DNA of 64,000 nucleotides from Glycine soja (GCF_004193775.1 NC_041019.1:19844259-19908258); one strand, 5' to 3'; counted from the stretch's first letter, positions 11,045 through 23,919 are shown. Made by a program: numbers and translations. Notes: generated by a model from the sequence alone, not told the origin.

Positions 11045-11923
11045 TGGCTAGCCGAATGTGATTAGGCTAACTTTGCTCCAACATGATTCCAAAATTTAAA
11101 TCAAGCGATTTGAATGTCAAAAGGGAAAATATGTCTTTCAATTGGATATGGGCTCTCAAGTTACTGAAGGAAGCACTTGATTGATGGTGAAAGAAAAATG
11201 AATACAAAACAACTTGGAAAGAATAAAGAAAACAAAATTATAACTGAAAGCAATAAAGTTGGCTAAGAAAATGACTTGGATAAATATAATTGCATTGGTT
11301 GATTGCTCTGAGCTCCTTTCAAACATTTATTAAACACATACTTATACTAAAAACACAAAAAATGATTGCCCATGATTGTGTTTTACAACGTTTGACTACT
11401 ATTGGCTACCTAACTGCCACATCGGCTAACATATGCCTATTTTGGCTAAGACTAGACATGTCCCATCTTTAGCTCTAATTTTCCAAGCACAATTATTGTT
11501 TGTGGGATTCTACTAAAACTGTTGCTCCAACCACTCCCTCTATGTTTCCTTGTTTTTTGCATCTAGCATAGAAGTGTGTTCCATTTGAATCTGATTGATC
11601 CCCTACTTGCAAAATCTCAACCACTTAATCGAATTCAAATCAACCAACAAAATAATCTATTCCAACCTTATCTTCTTTCCTAAAAAAATCGATTATTATC
11701 TTGGCTCTTAGCTTTATCCCATTGGCTAACTGATTTCAGCTAACATATTGGCTCTTAGCTTTAATTTTTTTCTCTTGTCAATTTCCCTCGTTAATATGAG
11801 ATTTTTTGTTGTGAGTTAACTTTTAAGCTTTCAGCTCCTAACTTATATACGAATTATAAACTCTAAGTAGCTTATACTTTTTTAGTTAACTTGTAAACTA
11901 TTTTTGCTAAACATCTCCTAACC
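11045..11923. other. No gene seen; possible LTR/leader remnant
   Basis: AT-rich with repeated 'ggctaac' and 'ggctcttagct' words. By position it may be the leader or LTR of the gypsy whose gag lies at 8967-11044, but no paired copy is in the window to prove it. Confidence 0.35.
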
Positions 11924-12425
11924 TGTTGGATCAAGTGGCCTCGGAATATTTAAGAACGGAGGTTGAATTAATTTTTAATGAACCTTTACTAATTAAAAAA
12001 ACTATCCTTCTTAATGTTACTAGATTCAATTAGGCTTTTACTATAATGTTAAGAAAGTAAAGAACAAAAATATAAACTTAACCAAAAGTAAAAGTGATAA
12101 TTAAAGTGCATAGTGGAAATTAAAGTGTAGGGAAAAAGAAGACAAACACAAGAATTTTATACTGGTTCGGCAACAACCCGTGGCTACATCTTGTCCCCAA
12201 GCAACCTGCGGTCCTTGAGATTTCTTTTCAACCTTGTAAAAGCCTTTACAAGCAAAGATCTACAAGGGATGTACCCTCCCTTGTTCTCTTTGAACAACCA
12301 AGTGGATGTACCCTCCACTTGAACTGATCCGCAAGAGATCAACCCTCTCTTGTTCTCAGTTACAACAACCCAAGTAGATGTACCCTCCACAAAGGATGTA
12401 CCCTCCAATGTGTTAAGATAAAGTT

Positions 12426-12680
12426 CTCAGGCGGTTAGTCCTTTGAAACTTTGTGAAGGGGAAACAAAAGATATCTCAGGCGGTTAGTCCTTTGAAATCT
12501 TTTGTTTAGGGGAAAGGGAAGAATCAAAAGAATTCTCAGACTGTGTCGTTTTGAATTCTTTGAAAAGGGAGAAGGGAGACACAAAAGAATTCAGGCGGTT
12601 AGTCCTTTGTTCTTTTGGAAAAGGGAGAAGAGAAACACAAAAAGAATTCAGACGGTTAGTCCTTGTCGAATTCTTTTTGG
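12426..12680. repeat. Minisatellite of about 50-58 bp in solo LTR
   Basis: Five units carry 'caggcggttagtcctttg' or close variants (near 12429, 12478, 12536, 12591, 12648), each followed by a purine-rich tail such as 'gaaaagggagaag'. The third unit is the most diverged. Confidence 0.8.
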
Positions 12681-12981
12681 CAAAGCGAGAAGAGAATGAA
12701 AAAGATGAATAACACACTTGTGTTTTCTATGAAAGAACAAGGTTTGAAAACCAGAAAACTTAGAAAGCTTTTGGCAAAAAAAGAAGAAGAAGAAGCTCAA
12801 AAAGATGTTCAAAAAGATTGTAAGAGTTATTTCAAGTACCTAAAATGCAAGTCAAGGTCTTGCTTTTATAGACTCTTCATGTCTGGTCAAGAAAACCATT
12901 GAAAGAGTTATAACCTTGAGAAAATCTTGAGAAAACTATTGGAAGAGTTACATCTCTTGATTTTTATTCAAAACTTGTCAT

Positions 12982-13220
12982 TGGTAATAGATTACCAAAA
13001 CCATGTAATCGATTACACAAAGTATTTTATGAAAAGATGTGACTCTTCACAATTGAATTTGAATTTCAACGTTCAGATACACTGGTAATCGATTACCAAT
13101 ATATTGTAATTGATTACACCATTTAACAAACAATTGGAACGTTGCAAATTCAGTTAAAAGCTTTTGAAGTCAAACTTTGTCACTGGTAATCGATTACAGG
13201 AAACTGGTAATCGATTACTA
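12982..13220. repeat. Cluster of GTAATCGATTAC palindromes
   Basis: Four perfect 12-bp palindromes GTAATCGATTAC (near 13004, 13084, 13186, 13206) and two one-base variants (near 12983 and 13105) fall within about 240 bp, close downstream in the minus-strand sense of the rest of the LTR. Function is unknown. Confidence 0.85.
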
Positions 13221-13520
13221 GAGAGTAAAAACTCTGGTAACTTAGAAAATTTTGAGAAAAACTCTTTTGAAAATCAAAATTGTGCTATGTTTGTTTTTTG
13301 AAAAAAAATTTCAATACTTCCCTTGTGAAGTCTTCTTGATTTCTTCTCTTGAATCTTGAATTCATCTTCTCTTGAATCTTGAAATCAAACTTCTCTTGAT
13401 TCTTGAATCTTCTTGATGACTCAATCTTGAAATCATTCTTTGAGCTTTTTGTCATCATCTTTGTCATCATTAAAACTACTTGAATCAACTTGATTCATCA
13501 TCATGAAGCTTGCTTCTACA

Positions 13521-13803
13521 TAACCGACTTGTTTATGAGATAAATTATGATAAATGTCTTGTACTATATTAGCATGCCTTCACTCGTTATATTTTTTATT
13601 GATTATTATTTGATGAAAACTAAGGAGTTAATTTTTGATTTTATAAAACATCTTTTATAAAAGGATTTACTAACACACATACATATGACTTATGTTTTTC
13701 TATACATATAAAAAGTACGCTAACAAATTGTAATTATGATTTTTCTAAAATATGCTTAATGTGTAGTTTATTATCATATTCCTTCTTAAAAATAAGTGAA
13801 TGT
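13521..13803. other. AT-rich spacer, nothing recognised
   Basis: This sequence lies between the solo LTR and the Copia element; the left copy of the Copia target duplication AATGT is 13799-13803. Confidence 0.6.
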
Positions 13804-14955
13804 TGGAATTCAAAAAATTACACTAGAAGGAGGGGTTGAATAGTGTGTTAGTCAAAATATAAAACCTTTTTGAAATGGAAGATTTTATAATAAACAAGTT
13901 TATAAAACCCTTGTCTAGTTACAAAAGGTGGATAGTCGTCCAGGGAGATGTAAAACTTATCTTTCTATAACAACCTTGTGTGCAGAGTGTGATAGTAATG
14001 GACAATGAGATACATTAATAAGTTAATGAATAGAAGTAAAAATACTTTTTATTATACTGCTTCACTCAACCGGAGCTACATTAATAAGTCAATGAGATAC
14101 ATTAATAAGTTCCATTAATCAACCTTGATTACAACAAGTATTTTTTATTGCCACTTTTGGCTTACAAGTATTTTCAAGGCTACTCCTGGCACAACCCTTA
14201 GACTCCCCTTAAATTTAAGAACATCCAAGTATTATTTTGTCACTAAGCCATTCCAGCCTTTCTAAAAAAAAGTTTGATATAGAACTAGAGATTCTTTACA
14301 ACACTCAAATAGTGGATTTACAATAAGGTTCTTATCTCTCACTAATACTTTGTGTACAACAAAGGATAAATTCTCTTAGGCTAAGTATGTTTCTAAAAAA
14401 AATGCCTTTCTTTTCTCTTGTTTCTTGATTCACAATTCTTGTTTTTCTATGTACGTTCGTCTTTTTCTTTAATCTTTGATGTTGTATTTATAGGTAGAGA
14501 GACGATTGTAATTATGGAAAGTATCTTCATAATTGAATGTTATGACCGTTGTGCAGATTGATCTTCGTTTCCTAAATTAAGTGGATACTAAGTGTTTCTG
14601 TCTAATAGGATCACGAATTTCCATAACTCAATATGACTATTAAACACATAAATGGAAATAAAAGATAGTTTCACATATATGTCCCTTTTAAATAAAATCA
14701 TATCAATTGGAATAAATTGATAATTCAAAGAAAGTGGTTATTCCATTCTTTGTTTGGATGAACTGGACGAGTACTTCATGTTTCCAGTAGGTGAGTTATC
14801 TAGTAATGAATAGGTTTCTCCTGGTGTTGCTTCCAGTCATCAAACCTGTTGACTCACATGCAACAAAGTGGTTAACATAAATTTATATCTTTGTTTTCAT
14901 CAAAATCGTAAAAGATGGTTGGGTCTTCTAGTGATGGATCGTCTGGTGTCTAACA
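13804..14955 (-). repeat. 3' LTR of SIRE-like Copia element
   Basis: In the minus sense it begins TGTTAGACACC at 14955 and ends GAATTCCA at 13804. The minus-strand purine run AATTGGGAGAT directly upstream (14956-14966) is the polypurine tract. A TATA box (TATAAATAC, minus) lies at 14484-14492. Confidence 0.85.
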
Positions 14956-15180
14956 ATCTCCCAATTTTCGATGATGACAAACTGTATAAATTTTGAGTAG
15001 TGAATATAGCAAGTATATATGAGAATAATGACAACACATCAGAATGCTATCTTTGATAGCTTTTAGCTCCCCTTAAGTCTAATATGTATGTGCATGAGTG
15101 GATGTAGCCGTAGACACAAATATATCTTTCAAAACACCTTATTTTATTGATTGACTAGTGTTTACTTAAAAAAATTTCTT

Positions 15181-18100
15181 TCATAAACTTCTCCCCCTTT
15201 TGTCATTAGTAAAAAAAAAACAGTGGGTTTGAAGGTGAAAGAATTGGTGAAGGACATCATGGATAAGCTTGAGTGGGGGGTGGTGGTGGTGAATCATCGG
15301 AGTGAGTAGGTGGCGGAAGTGTTTAAGAAATGGTTGTTTGTGATGGAGGGTCAAGGCTAAGTGTTTGGGTTTGGTTAGGGGTTGGAAGAGTGGGTGGAGC
15401 ACTTATTGGTGGAGGAGGTTGCATAGATGGAAGTGGCATTGGAGCAGCAGTAACACTGAATAAATGCATTTGGGCTTGTAAATTAAGAATGAGAGATTCA
15501 CCAAGGTTACTAAACTGAGTAGCAATAGCTTGTTACATGGTGTGTCTGTGCTCATCATTCTGAACCCTTTTCTTCTTAGCAAAGTTGTCCATATCCAGTC
15601 CAATCATCTCCTTTACCTCAACTTTGGTCACTACTTCTAGAGGAACAAAGTTGATTCAATTGCATCTTTATATGTGGCTTCATGTGAGGTTGATTCAGTT
15701 GGAGCCTCATCCATCTTAGCTTTTGGTTGCATAACGACTATGAATAGAGTCGACTCTACCATTTTAAATGCTTCAGTAGTTGCATCAATTGGTTTGGAAA
15801 CCATCTTGCTGGGTCTTGTCTTCTCAGATTCTACTTCAACTTTCATCTAGACAGCAACAATGCGTTTGGCTTTTGCATCAGGTTTGTGCTTGGCTTTTTT
15901 TTCAAGCCTCATTTTCCAAGTTGCTTCATACTTGGCCCCATTAGCTTGTTGTAGTCGATCAAGGCATTGGATGTAGGCTTCTAGTTTCTCCATTGTCATC
16001 TTTCGGATGTCAAAGATGTGATGGTAGACGATAGTGGGTAGCTTCAACAAGCGCTTCAGGAAGCCGTCCTCAAGGTTCTTCACAAAGCAAGCATTTACAT
16101 CATCAAAGTGGTAAACTTTGTTTGAATGCAATACTTGAATGGAATCCCTTTGTTGGGAAGTAGGCACATGTGTAGAGTTTGAGGAGCTGGCTCCTTTGGT
16201 GTCATACCACACCGTTTGATTCCACGAGGTCTTAGCATTATCTGCGTCAAGCTTTCTGATGAGTTTTTGGCCTTAGAACAGAGTTTTTCAAATTCGGGAG
16301 TAGTTGACTAGCTGGATCTTTCATTTTCTGCTGGGCATGTCTTCATTGAAGTAAATCTTGAAGCACTTCTTCTTCCCTTCATCAGAGATAGGAAGTCTTG
16401 GGTAGACTCTATCAAGCCATGCCAATTCATCTGCTGATGCGGAGTCCAAAGGGATATGCAGTTGTCGGTGCAGTAAGAACATCTATTTTAAGATGCCTTA
16501 TATCATATACAGGTCTTATTTGGAGGGTCTTAGGTAGGATGAGAGGGAATAAATCTAGTGCAAGGAGCCCAAGTGTGCACCTCCTTGGAAAATAGTGCTT
16601 GAGGAGTGGAATGGTCCTTTGAGAGGTCCATGTTGACGACTGTTGTAGGTAGAGTAATCGTGTGTGCCTTGTCATACGGATCGTTGGAAGTAATTGCTTG
16701 CTTCTACTTTTGCTTTTGCTCAACTAGCACAGGAGATAGATAAGTGGGTCTAGTGGTACCATTGGGCATCCACTAAGGACCCATCCTGACCAGGTTAGGA
16801 TACATTGGTCTCGTCCAGGAGGGGGCATCCAGAGCCACTATGGCATCTGGGGGCAGAGCAACATATTCAGCAAAAAGAGTATGGACATACTCGTACCACG
16901 TCCATTGAGGTGGAGTTACTAGCTTAGGTTGTCTTTGGATGGGTTCGATATGTGGCCGTTGGATGATCTTACTCTCCAAGCAGTGGGTTTGTTGCTTCCT
17001 TGTGAGCAAAGCAATTGGAAACTTTCTGTGAGTAATTTCTTCTTTGGTTTGTTGGACCTAGGGTCTCCAGCTTCTTCTCCATGTGGATCCAAGCACTGGA
17101 AACTTGGATGTGTTGATTGGAGAAAGAGGCTTCTTGGTCGTTACTGGTGGTGGACTGGATGGATGTGGACTGGGAGTTGGAGTTGCCTCATTATTAGATG
17201 AACTGGAGCCGTCAGAGCATGGGATCTTGATGGGTTCCTTTGGTGTTGAGGACTTGCATCCAACTCTTGTCTTTCTCTACTTTAGAAAATAAGAGGGGAT
17301 GATAGGATGATTAGGTTTCTGCTTCTTTTGTACAATAGGTTCTTGTTTTGTATTTTGCTTCCTTGGGATGATAAGAGGGCCTTCGTCCTCTCTTTTGATC
17401 ATATCCCTTAACGTCCAAGTCTTTGTAGCTTGCTCAATAATCTGTCGCTAACTCTTTCTTAATGGAGTGATCTGTGGATAAGTCCTTTGAGATTAGACTT
17501 GACGAGAAGGTTTGGACTCCTCATGCTTTTTCTTCGTTCATTGCTCCTTGGAGACAATTTCTTTTTCTTCTTGCTGGGTTTGCTTCTTGGTCTGGAACTT
17601 GCCCTGCTACTCTCTAAGGATCCTTTCAACCTTTTTAGTGAGTCCAATGGTCTCCAGAGCTTTGTCCTCATCAGCCATCGTTATGGCTAGCTTCTTCTGT
17701 CTCCTCTATTGGATATCATCTTGATCAATTGGAGGAATGAACATGTTTCTCCTAATGTCAACCTCCATTGCCTTTAGGTTCAAACCACTGAAGTGTTGTT
17801 GTCTGGCAATAAAAGTTCCCTTGCTGATGATGGAGAGCTTGGAGTCTTCGTCCAGTTTTTCAAAGACATGGTATACCTGGTGTTCCTAGAGAAGTTTGTT
17901 GATGAGGGTGGCATAGTGGATGTCATCCACTCCTCCCAAGGTCTTCATGTTCATGAGTATGTTAATGTAGATTGTGTGTGGAAGGTCAAATGAAATCTCA
18001 TCCATTAGATGGAAGAGCACAAATTTGTGTAGGTCAGACACAGAGTCTTTTAAACCCACTTTTTCATGAAGCTCTTTTGAGTGATTTTAGACCAAATTTT

Positions 18101-18554
18101 GGCCATGTCACATAAAAGGTTGTTTTGAACTTTCTTCTTCCCATCTACCTCGTTGACATTCTTCCTATAGAGAGCTTTTGGGATATGGCTCTCATAGATC
18201 TTCTTGGTACGTGATTCCTTCCCTGATGCACTCAGTGACTTGTGCAATGGTCTCCATGGACAACACAACAACTTTTCCAAGAATCTTAGACACAATGGTC
18301 TTCCAGTCCTTCAGTTGAGCATTCCTCCAAAACATTCTGATTAGTAATGGGTATATTAGTTGTGGGTCATTGAAATAACCGTGGATTCTGCAAAGAATCA
18401 AAATGTGTTGTATGTTGAGACCAAGACCTTCCAACATATTAATGTAAAAGTAGTGTTCAATGTGAACAGTAGGTTCTCCATAAATTTGGATGGTAGCGGT
18501 GTCTGTGATGATAATGGTGGTGGTAAGGGCAGTGTTTTCACTGGAGTTAGACAT
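15181..18554 (-). pseudogene. Extra (env-like position) ORF of SIRE-like element, decayed
   Basis: A series of minus-strand open pieces follow one another over about 3.4 kb after RNase H: 18192-18554 starting MSNSSEN and containing HIEHYFYINMLEGLG and MFWRNAQLKDWKTIVSK; 18050-18295 with ITQKSFMKKW; a lysine/glutamate-rich, probably coiled-coil part around 17450-17690; 15847-16212; and 15637-15846, ending in a proline/histidine-rich tail to 15181. Stops and frameshifts break it. The position matches the env-like ORF described for SIRE elements, but I recognise no signal peptide or transmembrane segment, so function is not assigned. Confidence 0.55.
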
Positions 18555-18814
18555 GGTGAGTAGAGAAGAGAGATTAGGGTTTCACAGAGTTTTCTTGAGA
18601 GAATCTTAAAGGTTCTTGCAGAGATAGTGAAGGTAGACTATTGCCCTCATTTCTTGGAGTTTATAAATGGAATGTGTGCTATTTTCTCTGGGCTTTTAAA
18701 AGGTATTTTACAAGGCTCGTTACTCATGGATAGCTTAACAGTCAAAATGCTATGTTTTAATAAGATGTAGAGTTTTCAAAATATCCCTCGTCCACACTTA
18801 GCCATTCAATTATG

Positions 18815-18848
<34 letters not shown>

Positions 18849-18855
18849 TGTATGG
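18815..18855. repeat. (TGTA)n microsatellite
   Basis: About nine uninterrupted ATGT units after a short AT stretch, in the spacer between RNase H and the extra ORF of the Copia element. Confidence 0.95.
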
Positions 18856-18959
18856 CCATTGGATGATGTGTCCTCTGGATGCCAAATATGATTTGTGAGG
18901 CATTTAGACATTAATCATTCATTTACTAAGGCCATTCCGAGTTGATCTCTTAATAAAAT

Positions 18960-20460
18960 CAACCTTTCTTTAGTGGGGCTTTTGTAAAAATGTTAGCAAG
19001 CTGACTATCAGTGGGTACAAACTGTAGTTCCACTGTTCCTTTCTGAACATGGTCTTTTAGAAAGTGATGTGTAATTTCCATATGCTTGGCTCATGAATGC
19101 AGAATAGGGTTTTTATATATACTTATTGCAGCTTTATTATCATAGTAGATAGGGATGTTTTCTTCATATATATTGTAGCCTTCCAATTGATTCTTTATCC
19201 ATATTAGTTGAGTGCAACAACTTTCTACTGATATGTATTCTACTTCTATAGTGGATAACACTATTAATCCTTGCTTTTTGCTTATCCAAGTGACTAGGTT
19301 TCACCCAATGATATGACAACTTCCATTAGTGCTTCTTCTTTTAATTTTATTACTAGCATAGTCAGCATCACAGTAACTAATCAACCTAAATTCCTTGCTA
19401 TACTTAAAGTAAAGACCAAGATTAGAAGTTCCAATTAAATATCTAAATATTCATTTGAAAGTAGTTAAGTGAACTTCCCTTGGGTCTTGTTGAAATCTGG
19501 CACATAGTCCAACACTAAACAATAGTCAGGTCTGGATGCAGTTAGATATAGTAAAGATCCAATCATAGCTTTGTATTGAGAGTTGTCCACTTTGTTGGAT
19601 TCCTCATCCAATCCAAGACATGTCATTAGATGCATATGAGTCTTCATTTCTTTTGCATCTTCCAACTTGAACGTCTTGATAAGTTCTTTGACATACTTGG
19701 TTTGATGGATATAGATTTCATTGTTGGTTTGTTTTATCTGTAGTCATAAGAAGAACTTTCTCTCACCCATCATACTCATTTGAATTATGCTTGCAATAAC
19801 TTAGAGAAATCCTCATAGAAAGGTTCATTAGTAGCACCAAATATAATGTCGTCCACATAAATTTAAACTAATATAAATTGAGAGTCATAGTTTTTTTGGA
19901 ACAGAGTTGCATCCATTTTTCCTCTTTCGAAGCTATTGTTTAAAAGAAATGAACTAAGACATTCATACCAAGCTCTTGGAGCTTGCTTAAGTCCATACAA
20001 TGCTTTATAGAGTTTGAAAACATGGTGTGGAAAAGTGTTACTCTTAAATCCAGGGGGTTGTTCTACATAGACTTCTTGTATTACTCCATTGAGAAATGTG
20101 CTTTTTATGTCCATTTGATATAGTCTCATTTTTGTATGAGATGCAAATGAAATTAAAATGCATATTGCCTCTAGACAACCAATATCAATAAATGTTTTTG
20201 TATAGTCTATACCTTCCTGTTGTGAGTAGCCTTTTGCAACTAATCTTCCCTTGTTTCTCACTACCTTACCTGCCGCGTCCAACTTGTTTCTGAACACCCA
20301 CTTAGCACCCATTGCTTTCTTTCCTTGTGGTAGTTCTACAAGCTTCCATATGTCATTCTTCTGGAATTGTTCAAGTTCCTCTTGCATGGCTTTTACCCAG
20401 TTCTTATCTTCCATAACATCATTAATATGCTTAGGTTCCACTTTTGACACGAGAGTTGTG
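18960..20460 (-). pseudogene. Copia reverse transcriptase and RNase H, decayed
   Basis: The minus-strand segment 19863-20450 is a Copia RT: MGAKWVFRNKLD, RLVAKGYSQQEGIDY, LYQMDIKSTFLNG, YVEQPPGF and LYGLKQAPRAWYE. The catalytic YVDD follows at about 19846-19857 after a CAA-to-TAA type stop. RT continues through 19465-19665 (MIGSLLYLTASRPDY). RNase H follows (DNKAAISIYKNP, then H-EITHHF) to about 18960. In-frame stops interrupt each part. In an intact element RT-RNase H copies the genomic RNA in the virus-like particle. Confidence 0.85.
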
Positions 20461-20829
20461 TAACCTTGTCTTTTTAGAGATCCTTTTGTCTAGACTTTGG
20501 TTGATGGATCTCCAATGATTTGACTCTCTGGATGGTTCTTCCTTAGAGTTCACCCAGTTGGTTCTCTTTCTTCTTAAGATTGTTTTGTTGCTTGCTTGGA
20601 CGTGTCTGCTTTTGAAGGTTGTTTTGTCAGTGATCCAATGCCTTCGTCCAGTCTTATATCTGCAAAAGATTCATCAACCTCTGATATTTTTGTATAAGGC
20701 TTGCGTCATTAAATCCTACATGGATAGATTCTTCCACATCTGAGTTCTAGAGTTGTAAACTTCGTATGCCTTGGATGTTTCAAAGTACCCAAGTAATGTT
20801 CCATTATCACACTTAGAATCAAACTTTCC

Positions 20830-21370
20830 CTAGTTATACTTAGTGTTAAGAATAAAACATTGGCTTCCAAAAGGATGAGAATATGAAATGTTGGGTTTTC
20901 TTCCTTTCCACAGTTCAAAAGGAGTCCTTTTTAGAATGGGTCTTATGAAAATTTTGTTTTGTAAATAACAGGCAGTGTTCACTGCTTCAGCCCAAAAATG
21001 TTTAGGTGTAGAGTTGTCATTGAGCATGGTCCTAGCCATTTCTTGCAATGATCTATTCTTTCTCTTAACAACACCATTTTGTTGAGGTATTCTAGTAGTG
21101 GAGAAGTTATGAAGAATTCCACTTTCTTCACAAAATAGATGAAAACTTTCATTTTCAAACTCTCCACTATGATCACTTTTAATTGAAGTAATGCATACTT
21201 TTTTTTTCATTTTCAACTCTTTTACAAAATTTAAAGATGACCTCAAAGGATTTATTCTTGTGAGCAAGGAACATAACCCATGTCCATCTTGAGTAGTCAT
21301 CCACTACTACCAGACCATATCTCTTTCCACTGATAGAGGTTGTTCTAGTTGGACCAATCTAATCAATATG
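20830..21370 (-). pseudogene. Copia integrase core, decayed, catalytic E changed
   Basis: The minus-strand text around 21300-21360 reads YGLVVVDDYSRWTW, which holds the first catalytic D of the DDE triad. Segment 20830-21300 then has KSDHSGEFENE with the second D, and PQQNGVVKRKNRSLQEMAR, where the usual catalytic E (VERKN) is K, a single G-to-A change. A frame change joins the pieces. The downstream HFWAEAVNTACYLQNK is typical of Copia integrase. Confidence 0.85.
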
Positions 21371-21960
21371 TAATAGCTCAAGTGGTCTTGAGGTGGAAAC
21401 AAAGTTTTTTCTTGAAAAAGAGGTTTTAATCTGTTTCCCCATCTGACATGCTTCACAAAGTAAATCATCTTTGTATGACATTGTTGGTAAACCTCTCACA
21501 AAGTCATGTCTTTGCAGTTTTGAGATTAACCTCAAGCTTGCATGTCCAAGTTTCTTGTGCCATACCCAGTGATTTCCTTTGATAGATAATAAACATGTTA
21601 TATTTTGATTTGATAGTTCACTAAGATTAATCTTATAAAGATTTCCTTTCCTATTAGCAGTGAAAAGTTGGGTCCCATTTTTGTGTTGGATGACACACCC
21701 ATCTTTGCTAAAGGAAGCATTAAGTCCACTACCATATAATTGACTTATGCTACGTAGATTGTGTTTAAACCCTTTAACAAACAGTACATTATCAATCAAA
21801 GGATAGGGATCAATACTTATCTTTCCTACTTCTGCTATCTTCCCCTTATGATTTCCTCCATAAGTGACAGTTCCACCATGCATGGGAGTCAGGCATTGAA
21901 ACATACATTTCTCCTATCATGTGACGTGAGTAACCACTGTCCAGGTACCATGATTGGTGT
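21359..21960 (-). pseudogene. Copia protease and GAG-pre-integrase region, decayed
   Basis: The aspartic protease motif DSG lies at 21933-21941 (minus), in a WYLDSG context followed by RHM. A frameshift follows, and segment 21359-21904 gives GGTVTYGG, GKI...VLFVKGFKHNL and the HHCC pre-integrase zinc region (W-HKKLGHASL ... LCEACQMGKQ). The frame change between the DSG motif and the rest breaks the polyprotein. Confidence 0.8.
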
Positions 21961-23869
21961 GTTTTTGTTGTGGTTGAATATATCTACAACATGATTTGTT
22001 TTCTCTTTAGGTACCCAAATTTTCTTGGGTCCATTCTGGTTAGTTCTAAAAGCATTGGACGATCTAGTCTTTGGTAAATAACTACATTTGGATGTCATAA
22101 GTCCAACCTTTCCACAGAAGTAACATACTATGGTTTCTTCATCATGAACATATTTCTTTCCTTTATATCCATTTCTAGATTTGTCAATTGGGAATTTGTT
22201 GTATCTTAACATTTTGTTAAGTTTCTCGGTGCTTGCAACAAATTTGGATAGAGTTTCTCTCAAAAATTCAATCTCTTAATGAAGTGTATCAACATCTTGA
22301 GGTTATTTTTGGAGAACCTCATACTATTCAAGTTTATCTTTTGAGAATTTTTGGCTTTTCTTGTATCCTTCACATTCAACCCATAAGTTATGTTTACTTG
22401 TCTCCAAGTTTTCAGAATTCTTATGAACTGGTGAACTTTCTTTCAATAGATTACACCTTTCCTCATTTAGGAAATAATGAAGTTTATTAAGTGTGGATTA
22501 CTCATTTTGTAAGCCTTCCAGTTGATTTTTCAACTTCTAAAGGTCTTCCGATGGATTATATATTTCTTTACAAATTTCCTTGTTTTCGAGGTGAAGCTTT
22601 GTTGTCTTTAACTTTAGACTTTCAAAGTCATCACATGATTGAGTGGAAATTTTTGAAGAAATATCTATCTTTTCTTCATGTTTTCCTTGAAGTTGTTTGT
22701 AATCTTTTGAAAGACTTTTTAAGTCCTTTGTCAGATTTTGATAAGCTTTGGACATAATTCAGAGTTTGATCCTTCTGATGCAATGTTTTCCATCAAACAG
22801 AGGTTGGCTTCTTCTTCCTCTTCAGTCTCCTCATTAGACGATGTGTCATCCATTTATTCCTATGTGCTCATTAGTACTTTCTTATCCATTGGTTTCAAGT
22901 ACCTTGTGATCTGTCTTATCAAGGTCTGGATATTTTGACTTGAATTGTCTTGGTTTCTTGCACTCATAGCATATGATGGAGCTTCTATCCTTGTCCTTTC
23001 TTTCTCTATATGGATTTTTGGATCCTTTCCAGTCTGATCCACTCCTTCTCTTCCACATGTTCCTTATCTTCCTTGAGATAAAGGCTAACTAATCATCTTC
23101 GTCTGAGCTTTCATTATCGGACTCATCATCAAAAGATGTATTAGTAAGTCTGGATGAGGATTCATTACAAGATGGAGAGGCTTTGGCTTTCTATGTTGTT
23201 AGAGCCAAAGGTTTGCCCTTTTTAAAACCTTTATCTTGTTGAAGTTCCTGCTCATGAACCTTTAAGGTTCCAATTAGTTCTACAATGGACATGGAGTCTA
23301 GGTTCTTCACAGTTCTTAATGTTGTCACCTATGATTGTCACTTCTTGGATAAACTTCTTAGGATTTTGTCAATGTTATCATAATTATCAAAAGTAATGTT
23401 AAGACAATGTAATTCATTTCAAATATTTTGGAAACTTCTAAACATGGTTTATATATCTTCGCTGCTTCCATAGTGAAGTGTTCATACTTACCTGTCAACA
23501 AGCTGAGTTTGTTGCATTTTACTTATGACAATCTGTTATACGTCAAAGCTAATGTGTCCCATGTTTGTTTGGCACTTCTGTAGCTATTGGCCTTCGTATA
23601 TTCTTCCTCAGAGAGGGCACATAGCAAAGCGTTTCGAGCTTTAGAGTTCAACATGAACCTTTGTCTTTGAGCGTCTGTCCAAGAGGTTATGGGCACTTCA
23701 TTCAGTTGATCGTCTAGTGGTATGTAGTTGCCATGTTCTACAACATCCCAAAGATCTATACGAATAGACTCAGAATAAGCTATCATATGCTCCTTCTAGT
23801 AGTTGTATTTGACACCTTTAAATAATGGTGGCTCGTTTGTGGAATGTCCTTCTTCCATATCTTTTTGAC
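21889..23869 (-). pseudogene. Copia gag, decayed
   Basis: The minus strand from about 23859 reads MEEGHSTNEPPLFKGVKYNY followed by a TAG where tryptophan is expected (TGG to TAG), then 23523-23786 with IDLWDVVEHG, EEEYTKANSYRSAKQTWDTL, the UBN2-type capsid region of Copia gag. A zinc-knuckle-like CYECKKPRQFKSKYP lies near 22960 (H and last C lost), then a coiled-coil-like stretch (22537-22755), then a second knuckle CYFCGKVGLMTSKC near 22130 in which H is replaced by L. Multiple stops. Confidence 0.78.
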
Positions 23870-23919
23870 TTTAGGATCTTTCCTCTATATTTGTAAAAAT
23901 ACTTAACCCAAGAGGTCGG

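Larger units (their letters stand above)
11924..13520 (-). mobile_element. Solo LTR, probably Copia type, TSD TAACC
   Basis: The 1,597-bp block starts TGTTGGATCAAG and ends CTTCTACA, with identical TAACC at 11919-11923 and 13521-13525. There is no coding sequence and no second LTR. The plus-strand start resembles the U5 end of Copia LTRs that sit next to a reversed primer-binding site, and a TATA box (TATAAAAGC) lies on the minus strand at 12862-12870, so I read it as minus-oriented. It holds a minisatellite and a cluster of palindromes listed separately. Confidence 0.82.
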
